Source of the DNA: a bacterium
GTDB taxonomy: Bacteria > Actinomycetota > Acidimicrobiia > Acidimicrobiales > Bin134
Length of the DNA: 64,000 bases
NCBI GenBank assembly: GCA_026708015.1
Contig: JAPOVT010000023.1
Span: forward strand, 1 to 64,000
Reading direction: 5' to 3'
Both the position numbers and the translations under genes were made by a program. Below, piece by piece: positions 9,193 through 17,688 of this stretch. The notes beneath the pieces are model-generated. The model saw only the letters and a list, made by a program, of their open reading frames with translations. It was not told the origin of the DNA and ran no database searches. Each line of letters begins with the position of its first letter. Positions within the stretch are counted from its first letter, which is position 1.

Positions 9193-9534
9193 CTAGGCCA
9201 GATCAGCCATGGAGGCCAGTTCGTAGGGTTGGCTCACCAACCATTCCTTCCAACCGGCAGTGCCGAACAACTCGTATTCGTCGGTGCGGACGTGGAAGGA
9301 GTCGGGCTCGATCACCTCGATCTCGGCCCCTCCCGGCGAGTTGGGATGAAAGGCGCAGAAGACAAGGCTGTCGTCGAGATCGCCGAGCATCCTCTGGTAG
9401 TCGGGCGGCTCCTGCGGTGGTCGGGAGAAGTCGGTTTCCAGCACCAAATCGAACACTGGCATTCCCGCCGCCCGAGCGGAGGCCGCCGCGGCCTTGATGC
9501 CCTCGTCGTCGGCGTGTATCACCAGTCGAGTCAC
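9193..9534 (-). CDS. Conserved-looking hypothetical protein, 113 aa
   Basis: GTG start at 9534. The protein begins TRLVIHADDEGIKAAAASAR and is acidic, without membrane segments or a signal. I do not recognise a family. It sits convergently after the aldolase and diverges from the PhyH gene (start 9567), sharing a 32-base intergenic stretch. Codon use and composition match the neighbours. The HADDEG motif superficially recalls YdjC-like deacetylases, but nothing else of that fold is present. Confidence 0.6.
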   Translation of the reverse strand: MTRLVIHADDEGIKAAAASARAAGMPVFDLVLETDFSRPPQEPPDYQRMLGDLDDSLVFCAFHPNSPGGAEIEVIEPDSFHVRTDEYELFGTAGWKEWLVSQPYELASMADLA

Positions 9535-9566
9535 AGTTTGGAAATTAGCCCGCTTACCATCTTGTC

Positions 9567-10457
9567 GTGGCCCTGAGTCATTTCCCGCCCACTGCCGACC
9601 CGGCCGAGGTAAGCGATCACTTGAGCCGCTTCGGCTATGCCATTGTCGACGACGTGGCCGACGCGGCCACCATGGACCGGCTCCAAGCCGAGGCCATGCC
9701 CTACATCGAGACCTCCGACGCTGGCCGCGATGAGTACGACGGCCGGTTCACCCGTCGCACCGGCGCCCTAGTAGCCCGCTGTCCCACGGCCCGCGAATTG
9801 ATCATGCACCCCGTGATGGTCGGCACCATCAGCCACTTCCTCAGCCACGTGAGCGCGGTGCAGCTGCACCTCACCCAGATCATCTCGGTGGAGCCGGGGG
9901 AGACCCGCCAGAAGCTGCACCGTGATGAGATGGCCTTCGACTTCTTCCCCTTTGGCGCCGACTACCACGTGCAGTGCAACACCATGTGGGCGCTCACCGA
10001 CTTCACCGCGGCCAACGGCGCCACTCACATCCTGGCCGGCTCCTCGGGACTCTCTGATGCCGAGTCCTTCGAGCTAACCGATGCCCAGGCTGAAATGGGC
10101 CGGGGCAGCGTGCTGTTCTACGACGGCAAGGTGCTGCACGGCGCCGGGGCCAACACCAGCGGCAGCGTGCGCCGGGGGGTGAATATCACCTACGCCGTGG
10201 GCTGGGTGCGCCAAGAGGAGAACCAGTACCTGGCCTGCCCACCGGAGATCGCCCGCACCCTCGACGACGACCTGCTGCGAATGATGGGCTACACCCAAGG
10301 AGCGTTCGCCCTCGGCTACGTCGGCGACCAGACCGACCCCTTGTCAGCCCTTCGCGGCGGCACCGCCAAGGCCAAGACCATCGGGGCAGTGGCCCAGTTC
10401 AACGAAAACGCCCGCGAATTCGTCACCGACATCGACGACCTCGAGGAGTCGGGCTAG
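9567..10457 (+). CDS. Phytanoyl-CoA dioxygenase (PhyH) family 2-oxoglutarate/Fe(II) oxygenase
   Basis: A 296-residue double-stranded beta-helix oxygenase. The iron ligands are visible as HRDEM (H-x-D, about residue 118) and the distal histidine in VLHGAG (about 190). The 2-oxoglutarate-binding arginine is in the SVRRGVNITY segment. The family hydroxylates unactivated C-H bonds in lipids or natural products; the substrate is unknown. GTG start. It is followed after 24 bases by a VOC protein and then another 2OG oxygenase on the same strand, suggesting a small operon. Confidence 0.87.
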   Translation: MALSHFPPTADPAEVSDHLSRFGYAIVDDVADAATMDRLQAEAMPYIETSDAGRDEYDGRFTRRTGALVARCPTARELIMHPVMVGTISHFLSHVSAVQLHLTQIISVEPGETRQKLHRDEMAFDFFPFGADYHVQCNTMWALTDFTAANGATHILAGSSGLSDAESFELTDAQAEMGRGSVLFYDGKVLHGAGANTSGSVRRGVNITYAVGWVRQEENQYLACPPEIARTLDDDLLRMMGYTQGAFALGYVGDQTDPLSALRGGTAKAKTIGAVAQFNENAREFVTDIDDLEESG

Positions 10458-10481
10458 TCCTTACCGGGCTACCGTGCTGGC

Positions 10482-10949
10482 ATGGCTTTGATCACTGATC
10501 CCTTTCATAGCGGCATTGTTGTGGCCGATGTCGAGGAGGCCATGGCCGAGATTGCGGCCTCTACCGGGATGACCTGGCACTCGTTGCAGTCCCTCGATCT
10601 GAGTTTGCTGGTGGACGGTGAAGTGGTGTCCACCAGCGTGCGCTTCACCTACTCGGTGGAGGGCCCGGTGCAGCTTGAGCTGGCCGACGGCCCCAAGGGT
10701 TCGTTCTGGGATGTCGAGCTCTACGGCGGGCTCAACCATCTTGGCTATTGGACCGAGGACCTTCACGGCGACATCGCCGCCTTGCAGTCCGGGGGGTGCG
10801 AGCTGATCTACGGCGGCGCCGCCGAGGGCGGCGGCCTAGAGGGGTTTGCCTTTCTGGTGCCGCCCGCCGCGGGGATGAGGATCGAGCTGATCGACGTGGC
10901 CATGCGCCCTGCCTTCGACCGCTGGTTCGCAGGCGGGGAGTTCGGCTGA
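10482..10949 (+). CDS. VOC-superfamily (glyoxalase/dioxygenase fold) protein
   Basis: 155 residues in two beta-alpha-beta-beta-beta modules: PFHSGIVVADVEEAMAEI at the start and LNHLGYWTEDLHGDIAAL in the middle, each beginning with a potential metal-binding histidine, then MRIELIDV near the end with a possible glutamate ligand. Members include lyases, isomerases and dioxygenases, so no reaction can be assigned. It lies between two 2OG oxygenase genes on one strand. Confidence 0.8.
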   Translation: MALITDPFHSGIVVADVEEAMAEIAASTGMTWHSLQSLDLSLLVDGEVVSTSVRFTYSVEGPVQLELADGPKGSFWDVELYGGLNHLGYWTEDLHGDIAALQSGGCELIYGGAAEGGGLEGFAFLVPPAAGMRIELIDVAMRPAFDRWFAGGEFG

Positions 10950-10968
10950 GCTCTGAGGGTTTGCTGCG

Positions 10969-12084
10969 ATGACCGCTACCTTGGGCCAGGTGAGCGCACC
11001 GGCGGCGTTCGATCAGATCCCGGTGGTGGATCTCGGCCCTTTGTCGGGGTCGCGGGTCGAGCGGGAGGCCATCGCAGAGGAGCTGTGCCGGATCTGCCAC
11101 GAGGTCGGCTTCCTGCTGGTGGTGAACCACGGGGTGTCCAGCGGGTTGAGCGCCGGAATCTTCGACATGATGCACCGGTTCTTTGCCCTTACCGAAGAGC
11201 AGAAGAAGCTGATCGACAAGCGCTGCTCCCGGCATTTCCGGGGCTGGGAGCCGGTGGGGGCGGAGTACACCAACTACCGCCCCGACATACGAGAGCAGAT
11301 CGACTGGTGGACCGAGTGGCCCGCCTACCCCGTTGACATCGAGCCCTACTATCTGCGCCTGCTGGGTCCCAATCAGTGGCTGCCCGAAGACGTTCTGCCC
11401 GGCCACCGGGAGCTCACCAATCAGTGGTTCGACGAATTGGGCACCCTGGCCAATCGCCTCATGGGGGCGCTCTCGCTGGGGCTGGGGCTGGGAGAGCACT
11501 ACCTGGAGCAGTATTTCGGTAGCCAGACCATGTCGCTGGCCAAGCTCATCCACTATCCCCCCACCCCTGAGGGCGAGGCCGGGGTCAACGCCCACCACGA
11601 CACCGGATTCTTGACCGTGCTCGACCCCGGCCCTACCGCCGGTTTGCAAGTGCAGAACCAGGATGCCCAGTGGATCGACGTGCCCTCGATTGAGGGGTCG
11701 TACGTGATCAATTTGGGCGAGACGCTCCAGGCCATGACCGGCAACTACCTGGTGGCCACCGCCCACCGGGTGATCACCACCGAAGAGCGCTACTCGGCGG
11801 GCTACTTCCACGGCCCCTCGCTAGACGTCGCCCTGGCCCCGCTGCCCCTCGACGAGAAGTTCGCCGCCGCGGTGGCCGCCAGCCCGCACCACACCACAGC
11901 CGGATTCATGGCCAGTATCGCCGAGACCGAGGCCGGCGTGGCCGATATGTCCAGCTCCTATCGCCCCTCTACCTACGGCGAGCAGCTCTGGAACTACTTC
12001 TCCCGCAGCTACCCCGAAAACGTCGCCGCCCACTACGGCGGAGAGCCGTCGGATCCGGTAAATAAATATGGCTATAGCTACTAG
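10969..12084 (+). CDS. Isopenicillin N synthase-like 2-oxoglutarate/Fe(II) oxygenase
   Basis: 371 residues. The N-terminal DIOX_N region has IPVVDLGPLSGSRVEREAIA and EVGFLLVVNHGV. The C-terminal catalytic domain has HHDTGFLTVL (H-x-D iron ligands), a distal histidine in ATAHRVIT and the RYSAGYF motif (R-x-S, co-substrate carboxylate). Plant and bacterial relatives oxidise gibberellins, amino acids and peptides; the substrate is unknown. The stop codon lies inside the palindromic operator of the downstream toxin-antitoxin pair. Confidence 0.87.
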   Translation: MTATLGQVSAPAAFDQIPVVDLGPLSGSRVEREAIAEELCRICHEVGFLLVVNHGVSSGLSAGIFDMMHRFFALTEEQKKLIDKRCSRHFRGWEPVGAEYTNYRPDIREQIDWWTEWPAYPVDIEPYYLRLLGPNQWLPEDVLPGHRELTNQWFDELGTLANRLMGALSLGLGLGEHYLEQYFGSQTMSLAKLIHYPPTPEGEAGVNAHHDTGFLTVLDPGPTAGLQVQNQDAQWIDVPSIEGSYVINLGETLQAMTGNYLVATAHRVITTEERYSAGYFHGPSLDVALAPLPLDEKFAAAVAASPHHTTAGFMASIAETEAGVADMSSSYRPSTYGEQLWNYFSRSYPENVAAHYGGEPSDPVNKYGYSY

Positions 12085-12098
12085 CTATGGCTATATTT
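12064..12098. promoter_or_regulatory. Near-perfect palindromic operator of the Phd/PIN module
   Basis: Two 17-base arms (12064-12080 and 12082-12098) separated by one base match as inverted repeats at 15 of 17 positions and are much more AT-rich than their surroundings. A TATATT -10-like element (12092-12097) lies in the right arm. The site overlaps the stop codon of the upstream oxygenase. Antitoxins of the Phd/YefM family repress their own promoters through such sites, so autoregulation is the likely role. Confidence 0.6.
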
Positions 12099-12124
12099 GA
12101 ACATAGCTACTTGGAGGTTGTGGC

Positions 12125-12412
12125 ATGGCAGCGAAGCAGCGCACGATTGCAGCCGGAGAGTTCAAGAATCGGTGCCTGGCACTGATGGACGAGGTGAACG
12201 AGACCGGCGAGGAGCTCGTGATCACCAAGCACGGCAAGCCGGTGTCGCGACTGGTTCCGGCGGAAAACCCGAAACCGCAAATGTGGGGTCGGTACAAGGA
12301 TCAGATTCGCATTGTGGGGGACATCATGTCACCTGCCGTCCCTCTCGAAGACTGGGAGGTCATCAGCAATCCCGACCGGGTGCTAAACCCTGATCTTCCA
12401 CTTAAAGAGTGA
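12125..12412 (+). CDS. Phd/YefM-type antitoxin
   Basis: 95 residues. The N-terminal half has the Phd/YefM DNA-binding fold: AAGEFKNRCLALMDEVNETG followed by EELVITKHGKPVSRLVP, the typical 'itrhGkPvA.lvp' signature. The C-terminal tail would bind the toxin. A TTGGAGG ribosome site precedes ATG 12125. GTG of the PIN toxin overlaps its stop (GTGA), so the two are translationally coupled. Confidence 0.88.
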   Translation: MAAKQRTIAAGEFKNRCLALMDEVNETGEELVITKHGKPVSRLVPAENPKPQMWGRYKDQIRIVGDIMSPAVPLEDWEVISNPDRVLNPDLPLKE

Positions 12413-12825
12413 TTCTTCTCGATACCCACATCCTCCTGTGGCTTGTCACAGCGACGACCCGCCTTGGGACGGTGGCTCGGAATGAGATCCAGGGGGCCTG
12501 GGATCGGGGTGAGGCAGCGGTATCTTCGTTCACGTTTTGGGAACTTGCGCTGCACTACAGCAAAGGTCGCCTCGAATTGGACACTCCTCCCCGTATTCTC
12601 TATCGAAACTGGATAGCCGACGGGCTGAGGACCGTTCCCGTGGATGACGAAATTGCTATGCGGTCGGTGGAACTCGGCGCGGATGGATTCCATCCCGACC
12701 CCGCCGATCGCGTCATCACCGCCACCGCAATCCTGGGCGGTTACAGATTGGCCACCGCCGACCGCGCCATCACCGAATGGGCCGAGCGAACCAGGCTCGT
12801 CTCGATCCTCGAGCCCGAGACTTGA
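12409..12825 (+). CDS. PIN-domain toxin (VapC-like ribonuclease)
   Basis: 138 residues starting at GTG 12409. PIN acidic residues can be placed as LLDTHILLWL (first Asp), FTFWELAL (Glu) and HPDPADRVITATA (Asp pair), the arrangement of type II toxin RNases that need magnesium. The partner is the Phd-type antitoxin directly upstream. Predicted function is translation inhibition by RNA cleavage when the antitoxin is lost. Confidence 0.87.
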   Translation: MILLDTHILLWLVTATTRLGTVARNEIQGAWDRGEAAVSSFTFWELALHYSKGRLELDTPPRILYRNWIADGLRTVPVDDEIAMRSVELGADGFHPDPADRVITATAILGGYRLATADRAITEWAERTRLVSILEPET

Positions 12826-12856
12826 GAGGACACAGAATTGGACTCCCACAAAGAAG

Positions 12857-12893
12857 ACGGCCCGGAGCGGGGTTGGGCTTCGCTCCGGGCCGT
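12857..12893. terminator. Strong 13-bp hairpin between toxin gene and tRNA genes
   Basis: Arms 12857-12869 and 12881-12893 are perfectly complementary over 13 GC-rich pairs with an 11-base loop. Read on the minus strand the stem is followed by CTTCTTTG, a partial U-tract, so it most likely ends the tRNA transcript coming from the right; it could also stop the plus-strand toxin transcript. Confidence 0.65.
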
Positions 12894-12907
12894 GGTGGGG
12901 GGGTGGG

Positions 12908-12983
12908 TGGTGGTCGGGACCGGCGTCGATCCGGTGACCTTCCGCTTTTCAGGCGGACGCTCTGCCAACTGAGCTACCCGACC
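12908..12983 (-). tRNA. tRNA-Phe (GAA)
   Basis: The acceptor stem GGTCGGG pairs with CCCGACC, the D-arm contains AGCTCAGTTGGCAGAGC, the anticodon stem-loop is TCCGC CTGAAAA GCGGA giving anticodon GAA, and the T-arm is CACCGGATCGACGCCGGT with a non-standard T-loop start (ATCGA). The 3' CCA is encoded (12908-12910). It is the last of three tandem minus-strand tRNAs. Confidence 0.93.
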
Positions 12984-12996
12984 ATGTTCTGTTGTG

Positions 12997-13071
12997 CGGT
13001 CCCGACGGGATTTGAACCCGCGACCTCCGGCTTGACAGGCCGGCGTGCACTCCAAACTGCACCACGGGACC
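12997..13071 (-). tRNA. tRNA-Asp (GTC)
   Basis: Acceptor GGTCCCG pairs with CGGGACC, discriminator G. The anticodon loop CTGTCAA gives GTC, and the T-loop is GGTTCAAATCC. The terminal CCA is not encoded, unlike the neighbouring tRNA-Phe, so CCA must be added after transcription. It lies 13 bases upstream of tRNA-Phe on the same strand. Confidence 0.93.
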
Positions 13072-13136
13072 CTGATGTCGCTGCCCCGGAGGGCAGTGTT
13101 GTCGCCGCCCGCTATAAAACGATGCGCCGAACCTTG

Positions 13137-13209
13137 CACCCCCAACGGGATTCGAACCCGTGTTACCGCCTTGAAAGGGCGGCGTCCTAGGCCGCTGGAC
13201 GATGGGGGC
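13137..13209 (-). tRNA. tRNA-Glu (TTC)
   Basis: Acceptor GCCCCCA pairs with TGGGGGT (one G-T pair), discriminator G. The anticodon loop CTTTCAA gives TTC and the T-loop is GGTTCGAATCC. CCA is not encoded. First gene of the Glu-Asp-Phe tRNA cluster; the charged tRNA is also the substrate of HemA encoded at 42011. Confidence 0.93.
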
Positions 13210-13307
13210 TCTCGACCTGCGAAGGCCGATTTACGTTAGCAGCCCTCTCTGGCGGAACCGCATCGAAAAACAGATACCATGATCCCGAACCGCGAAAGGA
13301 GCACAAG

Positions 13308-13772
13308 GTGGAGAACGAGGTCTGGCGCTGGCTCTGGACGTGCTCCGCGGTGGTTTTCTCGCTGGCCGAGGTGTTCACCGCCGGATTCTTCCTGCTCCCC
13401 TTCGCCATCGGCGCGGCGGCGGCGGCGGTGCTGGCTTGGGTGGACGCCCACATCCTCTGGCAGTGGCTGGTCTTTTTTGTGGGCAGCGCAGTCAGCTTCG
13501 TGTACTTGCGCCGGTTCGTCCGCCGCCTCGACGACGATGAGCAGCCCCGAGTGGGCGCCAACCGGCTTATTGACGCCCACGGCAAGGTGATCGAACGGGT
13601 CGACGACGACGAGCAGACGGGCATGGTCAGAATTGGGGGCGAAGAGTGGCGGGCGGTTGCCGCCGAACCCATTGAAGTCGAAACTCGGGTCATGGTTACC
13701 GAGATTGACGGCACCCGCCTGGTGGTCGTCCCCGTCCCTCAAGAACAAGCAACTGAGAGCACAGAAAGCTAG
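13308..13772 (+). CDS. NfeD-like membrane protein
   Basis: 154 residues: an N-terminal hydrophobic pair or triplet of helices (about residues 5-65, including FTAGFFLLPFAIGAAAAAV and WLVFFVGSAVSFVYL) followed by a soluble beta-rich OB-fold domain containing GEEWRAVAAEPIEVETRVMV, the NfeD C-terminal signature. GTG 13308 follows an AAAGGAG ribosome site. It stands nine bases before an SPFH protein gene, the usual NfeD/stomatin pairing thought to organise membrane microdomains. Confidence 0.88.
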   Translation: MENEVWRWLWTCSAVVFSLAEVFTAGFFLLPFAIGAAAAAVLAWVDAHILWQWLVFFVGSAVSFVYLRRFVRRLDDDEQPRVGANRLIDAHGKVIERVDDDEQTGMVRIGGEEWRAVAAEPIEVETRVMVTEIDGTRLVVVPVPQEQATESTES

Positions 13773-13781
13773 GTATCAGCC

Positions 13782-14720
13782 ATGGAAGCTGTAGTCGCCC
13801 TATTCATCGTCATCGCGTTGGCGCTCATCCTCATAGCCGCGCTGGGAATTCGCATCATCCGCCCGTATGAGCGGGGCCTCATCGAGATGCTGGGCCGCTA
13901 CCAGCGCACGGTGGACTCCGGCTTGCGCTGGATCCTCCCGTTCGTGCAGCGCATCAGCAAGGTGGACATGCGAGAGCGGGTCATCGACGTGCCGCCCCAG
14001 GAGGTGATCACCAAAGACAACGTGGTGGTCACCGTCGACGCGGTGATCTTCTTCGAGGCCACCGACCCGGTGAAGCTCAAGTACAACGTGGGCAACTTCC
14101 AGCTGGCAGTTACCAAGCTGGCCCAGACCAACTTGAGAAACGTGATCGGCGATCTGGACCTCGATGCCGCCCTCACCTCCCGGGAGCTGATCAACGGCAA
14201 ACTGCGCCAGATCCTCGACGACGCCACCGACAAGTGGGGCACCCGAGTGGTGCGGGTAGAGATCCAGCGCATCGAGCCGCCGCCCGATGTCACCGAGGCC
14301 ATGCACCGCCAGATGAAGGCCGAGCGCGACCGCCGGGCCATCGTCACCGAGGCCGAGGGAGAGAAACGCTCAGCCATCTTGCGGGCTGAGGGCCAAAAGG
14401 AAAGCCAGATTCTGGAGGCCGAAGGCGAGGCCGAGGCCATCAAGCGGGTGGCCGACGCCGAGCGCTATCAGTTCGAGACGGTGGCCCAGGGCGAGTCCAG
14501 CGCCATCGAGCAGGTATTCGGCGCCATCCACACTGGCGACCCAACCCCCGATCTGATCGCCATCCGCTACCTGGAGGCACTGAAGAGCGTGGCCGACGGC
14601 AACGCCACCAAGATCTTCCTGCCCCTCGACACCAGCGGCCTCACCAACGCCATGGCCTCCCTCTCGGAGATCGCCCGTGCCGGCCAGGGAGAACCGGCGG
14701 CTCTGGCTGTGGAGGAGTAA
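13782..14720 (+). CDS. SPFH/Band 7 (stomatin-like) membrane protein
   Basis: 312 residues. An N-terminal transmembrane helix ([20 protein letters not shown]) is followed by the Band 7 domain with [34 protein letters not shown] and the Glu/Ala-rich coiled coil [19 protein letters not shown]. Stomatin-type proteins oligomerise at the membrane. It pairs with the NfeD gene just upstream; in this arrangement the two are partner proteins in membrane quality control or microdomains. Confidence 0.9.
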   Translation: MEAVVALFIVIALALILIAALGIRIIRPYERGLIEMLGRYQRTVDSGLRWILPFVQRISKVDMRERVIDVPPQEVITKDNVVVTVDAVIFFEATDPVKLKYNVGNFQLAVTKLAQTNLRNVIGDLDLDAALTSRELINGKLRQILDDATDKWGTRVVRVEIQRIEPPPDVTEAMHRQMKAERDRRAIVTEAEGEKRSAILRAEGQKESQILEAEGEAEAIKRVADAERYQFETVAQGESSAIEQVFGAIHTGDPTPDLIAIRYLEALKSVADGNATKIFLPLDTSGLTNAMASLSEIARAGQGEPAALAVEE

Positions 14721-14724
14721 GCGC

Positions 14725-15201
14725 CTACAGCTCGGAGATCGATGCCTCCACCAAGTGCTCCAGTAGCCAGCCCAGGTACCAGTAGGCCGACCGAGCCACC
14801 GACTCCGGATCATCCTCGTCGGCTTCGTCAAACTCGTCGTCCTCGGTGACCCCCAGGCGGGTGCCCAGCACCAGCCGGATGTCGTTGACGGCTCCCATCC
14901 AGGCGGCGAGCTGTTCCTGATCCAAGACGGTGGCTTCGGCGAGTTCGGCCACGATGTCCAATCGGGACAGCCTCTTCATCACCAGTTCGTCTCGCACCAT
15001 TCCCTGAAACTCGGCCTCGGCGTCGGGATCGTCGGGCCGAGCAGTGGGGAACAACCGGGCCAGCATCTCGTCGGCGGGATCGTCGGCCAACAGCCCCCGC
15101 AGATCGGGGACGATGGCGGCGATGAGTGCCCTCTCCTCGTCCCGCAGGTCCAGGCGGTAGGTCCCGTCCTCGTTGGGCTCTATCGGCCGCCGCGGGGCCA
15201 T
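14725..15201 (-). CDS. DUF2017 family protein
   Basis: About 158 residues from ATG 15201 (the frame is open further upstream but looks non-coding). The N-terminus has GTYRLDLRDEERALIAAIVP, then an acidic helical protein with LFPTARPDDPDAEAEFQ and AYWYLGWLLEHLVE. DUF2017 is an actinobacterial family of unknown function that commonly sits next to clpS, as here (61 bases downstream of it). Its stop lies four bases from that of the SPFH gene (convergent). Confidence 0.82.
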   Translation of the reverse strand: MAPRRPIEPNEDGTYRLDLRDEERALIAAIVPDLRGLLADDPADEMLARLFPTARPDDPDAEAEFQGMVRDELVMKRLSRLDIVAELAEATVLDQEQLAAWMGAVNDIRLVLGTRLGVTEDDEFDEADEDDPESVARSAYWYLGWLLEHLVEASISEL

Positions 15202-15262
15202 CAGATTCTCGTCCTCGAATCGTGCCCAGATGTTGAGGCGGGCCAGATTAGTCGGGCAAACA

Positions 15263-15571
15263 TCAGCCGTCGTGCTCCATGGTGGCCCACAAGCCGTGCT
15301 CGTGCAGGCGAAAGACATCCATCTCCGCCTTCTCCTTGGGGCCGTCCGACACCACGGCCCGGCCCTTGTAGTGAACGTCCAGCATCAACTGGGTGGCCTT
15401 CTCCTTGCTGTAGCCGAACAGCTTCTGGAACACGAAGGTCACATACGACATCAAGTTGATGGGGTCGTTCCACACGATCACCTTCCAGGGCCGGTTGGGC
15501 CGCACGTCGGTGTCATCGGTGGTCTCTCTCACCTCCGAGGGCGCAATCTCGACGGGCGCGGCGGGGGTCAT
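15263..15571 (-). CDS. clpS: ATP-dependent Clp protease adaptor ClpS
   Basis: 102 residues. The ClpS core is clear: KVIVWNDPINLMSYVTFVFQ, where VWNDP and the following Met line the N-degron pocket, and FGYSKEKATQLMLDVHYKGR. It delivers N-end-rule substrates to ClpAP/ClpCP. The start ATG 15571 overlaps the ctaA stop by four bases (ATGA). The open frame extending upstream to 15814 is an overlap artefact within ctaA. Confidence 0.92.
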   Translation of the reverse strand: MTPAAPVEIAPSEVRETTDDTDVRPNRPWKVIVWNDPINLMSYVTFVFQKLFGYSKEKATQLMLDVHYKGRAVVSDGPKEKAEMDVFRLHEHGLWATMEHDG

Positions 15572-16479
15572 GCCGGCACGGCCTGGGCGAGGTCGGCCTC
15601 TGCCCGCACGAGCGGGCCTCTCACGTTGAGCCAGAAGAACACGGTGACTATCCACAGTAGGGCAGCACCGGCGATGTGGGCGCCCACCAGCAGCACCGGC
15701 ACACCGGTGAAGTACTGCACGTACCCGATAAGCCCCTGGGCCAGAGCCACCCCCAGCACGGTCCGACCCCAGAGCTGAGCCCGCTCGGGTGCGCCCCGGT
15801 GACGCAGCCACCACACCAGCCCGGCCAACACCACCAGCAGCACCACCACTGTGGTCCCGTGTATCTGGGCCACATCTCTCACGGCCACGTCGATGCGCTC
15901 GGCGTCCTCATCGCCGCTGTGCGGCCCGGCCCCGGTGACGATGGTGCCGGTAACGATCACCACCGAGGTGATGGCCACGACCGCATTTCCCATCCAATGG
16001 GGCCGGGGTCGGGGCTCGCTTTGACGCTCGTAGTCCTCCGATGACCGCCAGAGCAGGACCACCGCATTCCACAACAGCACCATCGACAACAGGAAGTGGC
16101 CTATAACCAGCGCCGGAGGCAGCTCGTAGAGCACGACCAATCCACCCAGTACAATCTGGGCCAGCACCCCAGCCACCAAGCCCCACGACAGCCACACCAG
16201 ATCAGCCCGCCGCGGCGCCCGCCAGTGGGAGCCCAGCACCGCAGCAATCACGATGGCCGAGACCAGCCCGGTGATGAGCCGGTTGATGAACTCGATCATG
16301 GCGTGGGTTTCCAACGGAGCCACCAGCTGGTCGTTGTCGCACGCTGGCCAATCAGGGCAGCCCAGCCCTGATCCGGTGAGCCGGACCGCGCCCCCGCTCA
16401 CGATGATCAAGGCCAAAAGGGCCAGCGCCCAAATGGTGATCTTGCGATAGGTAGCGGGAGAAACCCGGGGTTGGATCAC
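15568..16479 (-). CDS. ctaA: Heme A synthase (CtaA/COX15)
   Basis: 303 residues with eight predicted helices. Family features: GGAVRLTGSGLGCPDWPAC near the N-terminus, the heme-ligand histidine segments MIEFINRLITG and VIGHFLLSM, GAGPHSGDEDA and a late AHIAGAALLW histidine. It converts heme O to heme A in the membrane for the aa3-type oxidase encoded at 20.8-26 kb. It is divergent from ctaB across 132 bases, which should hold both promoters. Confidence 0.92.
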   Translation of the reverse strand: MIQPRVSPATYRKITIWALALLALIIVSGGAVRLTGSGLGCPDWPACDNDQLVAPLETHAMIEFINRLITGLVSAIVIAAVLGSHWRAPRRADLVWLSWGLVAGVLAQIVLGGLVVLYELPPALVIGHFLLSMVLLWNAVVLLWRSSEDYERQSEPRPRPHWMGNAVVAITSVVIVTGTIVTGAGPHSGDEDAERIDVAVRDVAQIHGTTVVVLLVVLAGLVWWLRHRGAPERAQLWGRTVLGVALAQGLIGYVQYFTGVPVLLVGAHIAGAALLWIVTVFFWLNVRGPLVRAEADLAQAVPA

Positions 16480-16611
16480 GCTCCGAATTGTACGGGTCGC
16501 CTGTGACAGTCGGTCATCCCAAGCTGGGGGTTTTCAGGTCGATTGTCGCGGGCAAAGGGCATCCCCGATACCTTGGCCTGCCCTGCGCCGAAACCGTACT
16601 CTTGGCTGGTC

Positions 16612-17580
16612 ATGGGTGTTGCCCGCTTGTCTCCCCGCAGCCGCACGCGCGTTGCCGAACCGAACACAAGCCCCGGTATCAGCCCTGCCCGCCCTTCCTC
16701 CCGCAATCCCCTGCGCTCGGTGCGGGCCTATGTATCACTCACCAAGCCCCGCATAATCGAGCTGCTGCTGGTCACCACGGTTCCCACCATGGTGGTAGCC
16801 GATCGGGGAATTCCTTCGGTGTGGCTGATGGTGGCCACCGTTGTCGGCGGGACACTAGCCGCCGGCGGGGCCAACGCCATCAACATGTACGCAGATCGCG
16901 ACATCGACCGCCTCATGGAGCGCACCAAGAACCGACCCCTGGTAACCGGCGAGATCGCCCCCGTTCGAGCACTGGTTTTCGCCATTGTGCTCGAAGCGCT
17001 GGCCTTCGCCTGGCTGTGGGGATTTGTGAACCTGCTCAGCGCGGTTCTGGCAGTGTCAGCCACCGCGTTCTATGTGTTCGTTTACACGCTGTGGCTGAAG
17101 CGCACCTCCTCTCGCAACATCATCATCGGCGGGGCCGCCGGGGCCGTGCCCGTGCTGGTGGGCTGGGCGGCGGTCACCAACAGCCTCGACTGGGCGCCGC
17201 TGGTGCTGTTCGGCGTCATCTTCTATTGGACTCCACCCCATTTCTGGGCCCTGGCTATCCGCTACCGAGACGACTACCGGGCGGCCAACGTTCCCATGCT
17301 GCCCGCCGTGGCCAGCACTCGCACCACCGCAGTGCGGATGATTGGCTACACCGTGGTTCTGTGGGGGCTGTCGGTGCTGTTCAGCACGGTGGGCAAGATG
17401 GGCCTGGTGTACTTGGTGAGCGCCGTGGTGCTGGGAGCCGTCTTTTTGTACTACGCCGTCCAAGTGCTGCGGACCCAGGAAACCGCGTCGGCGATGCGGT
17501 TGTTCTCCTACTCCATTACCTACATCACGCTGCTGTTCGCAGCGATGGTTGTCGACCAGGTGGTTCGCACCGGTGTTTAA
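16612..17580 (+). CDS. ctaB: Protoheme IX farnesyltransferase (heme O synthase)
   Basis: UbiA-family prenyltransferase of 322 residues from ATG 16612. Motifs are NAINMYADRDIDRLMERT (the N-x3-D-x3-D prenyl-diphosphate site), a second site at YRDDYRAANVPMLP, and repeated membrane helices. It makes heme O, the substrate of CtaA on the opposite strand. A longer reading from TTG 16543 is possible, but the residues between look non-conserved. Confidence 0.92.
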   Translation: MGVARLSPRSRTRVAEPNTSPGISPARPSSRNPLRSVRAYVSLTKPRIIELLLVTTVPTMVVADRGIPSVWLMVATVVGGTLAAGGANAINMYADRDIDRLMERTKNRPLVTGEIAPVRALVFAIVLEALAFAWLWGFVNLLSAVLAVSATAFYVFVYTLWLKRTSSRNIIIGGAAGAVPVLVGWAAVTNSLDWAPLVLFGVIFYWTPPHFWALAIRYRDDYRAANVPMLPAVASTRTTAVRMIGYTVVLWGLSVLFSTVGKMGLVYLVSAVVLGAVFLYYAVQVLRTQETASAMRLFSYSITYITLLFAAMVVDQVVRTGV

Positions 17581-17688
17581 GGCAGATTTCCGCCAACCCC
17601 TGTCACCCATTGGGCAGAGTTGTCTGATGCGAGATACAGCCAGGTCGCTGTATAAAGTTCCGACCCAAATCCGCCTTCGTGGAACACG

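Noticed and set aside
9193-9534. YdjC-like deacetylase assignment for the 113-aa protein
   Set aside because: Only the HADDEG start resembles that family; length and remaining sequence do not fit.
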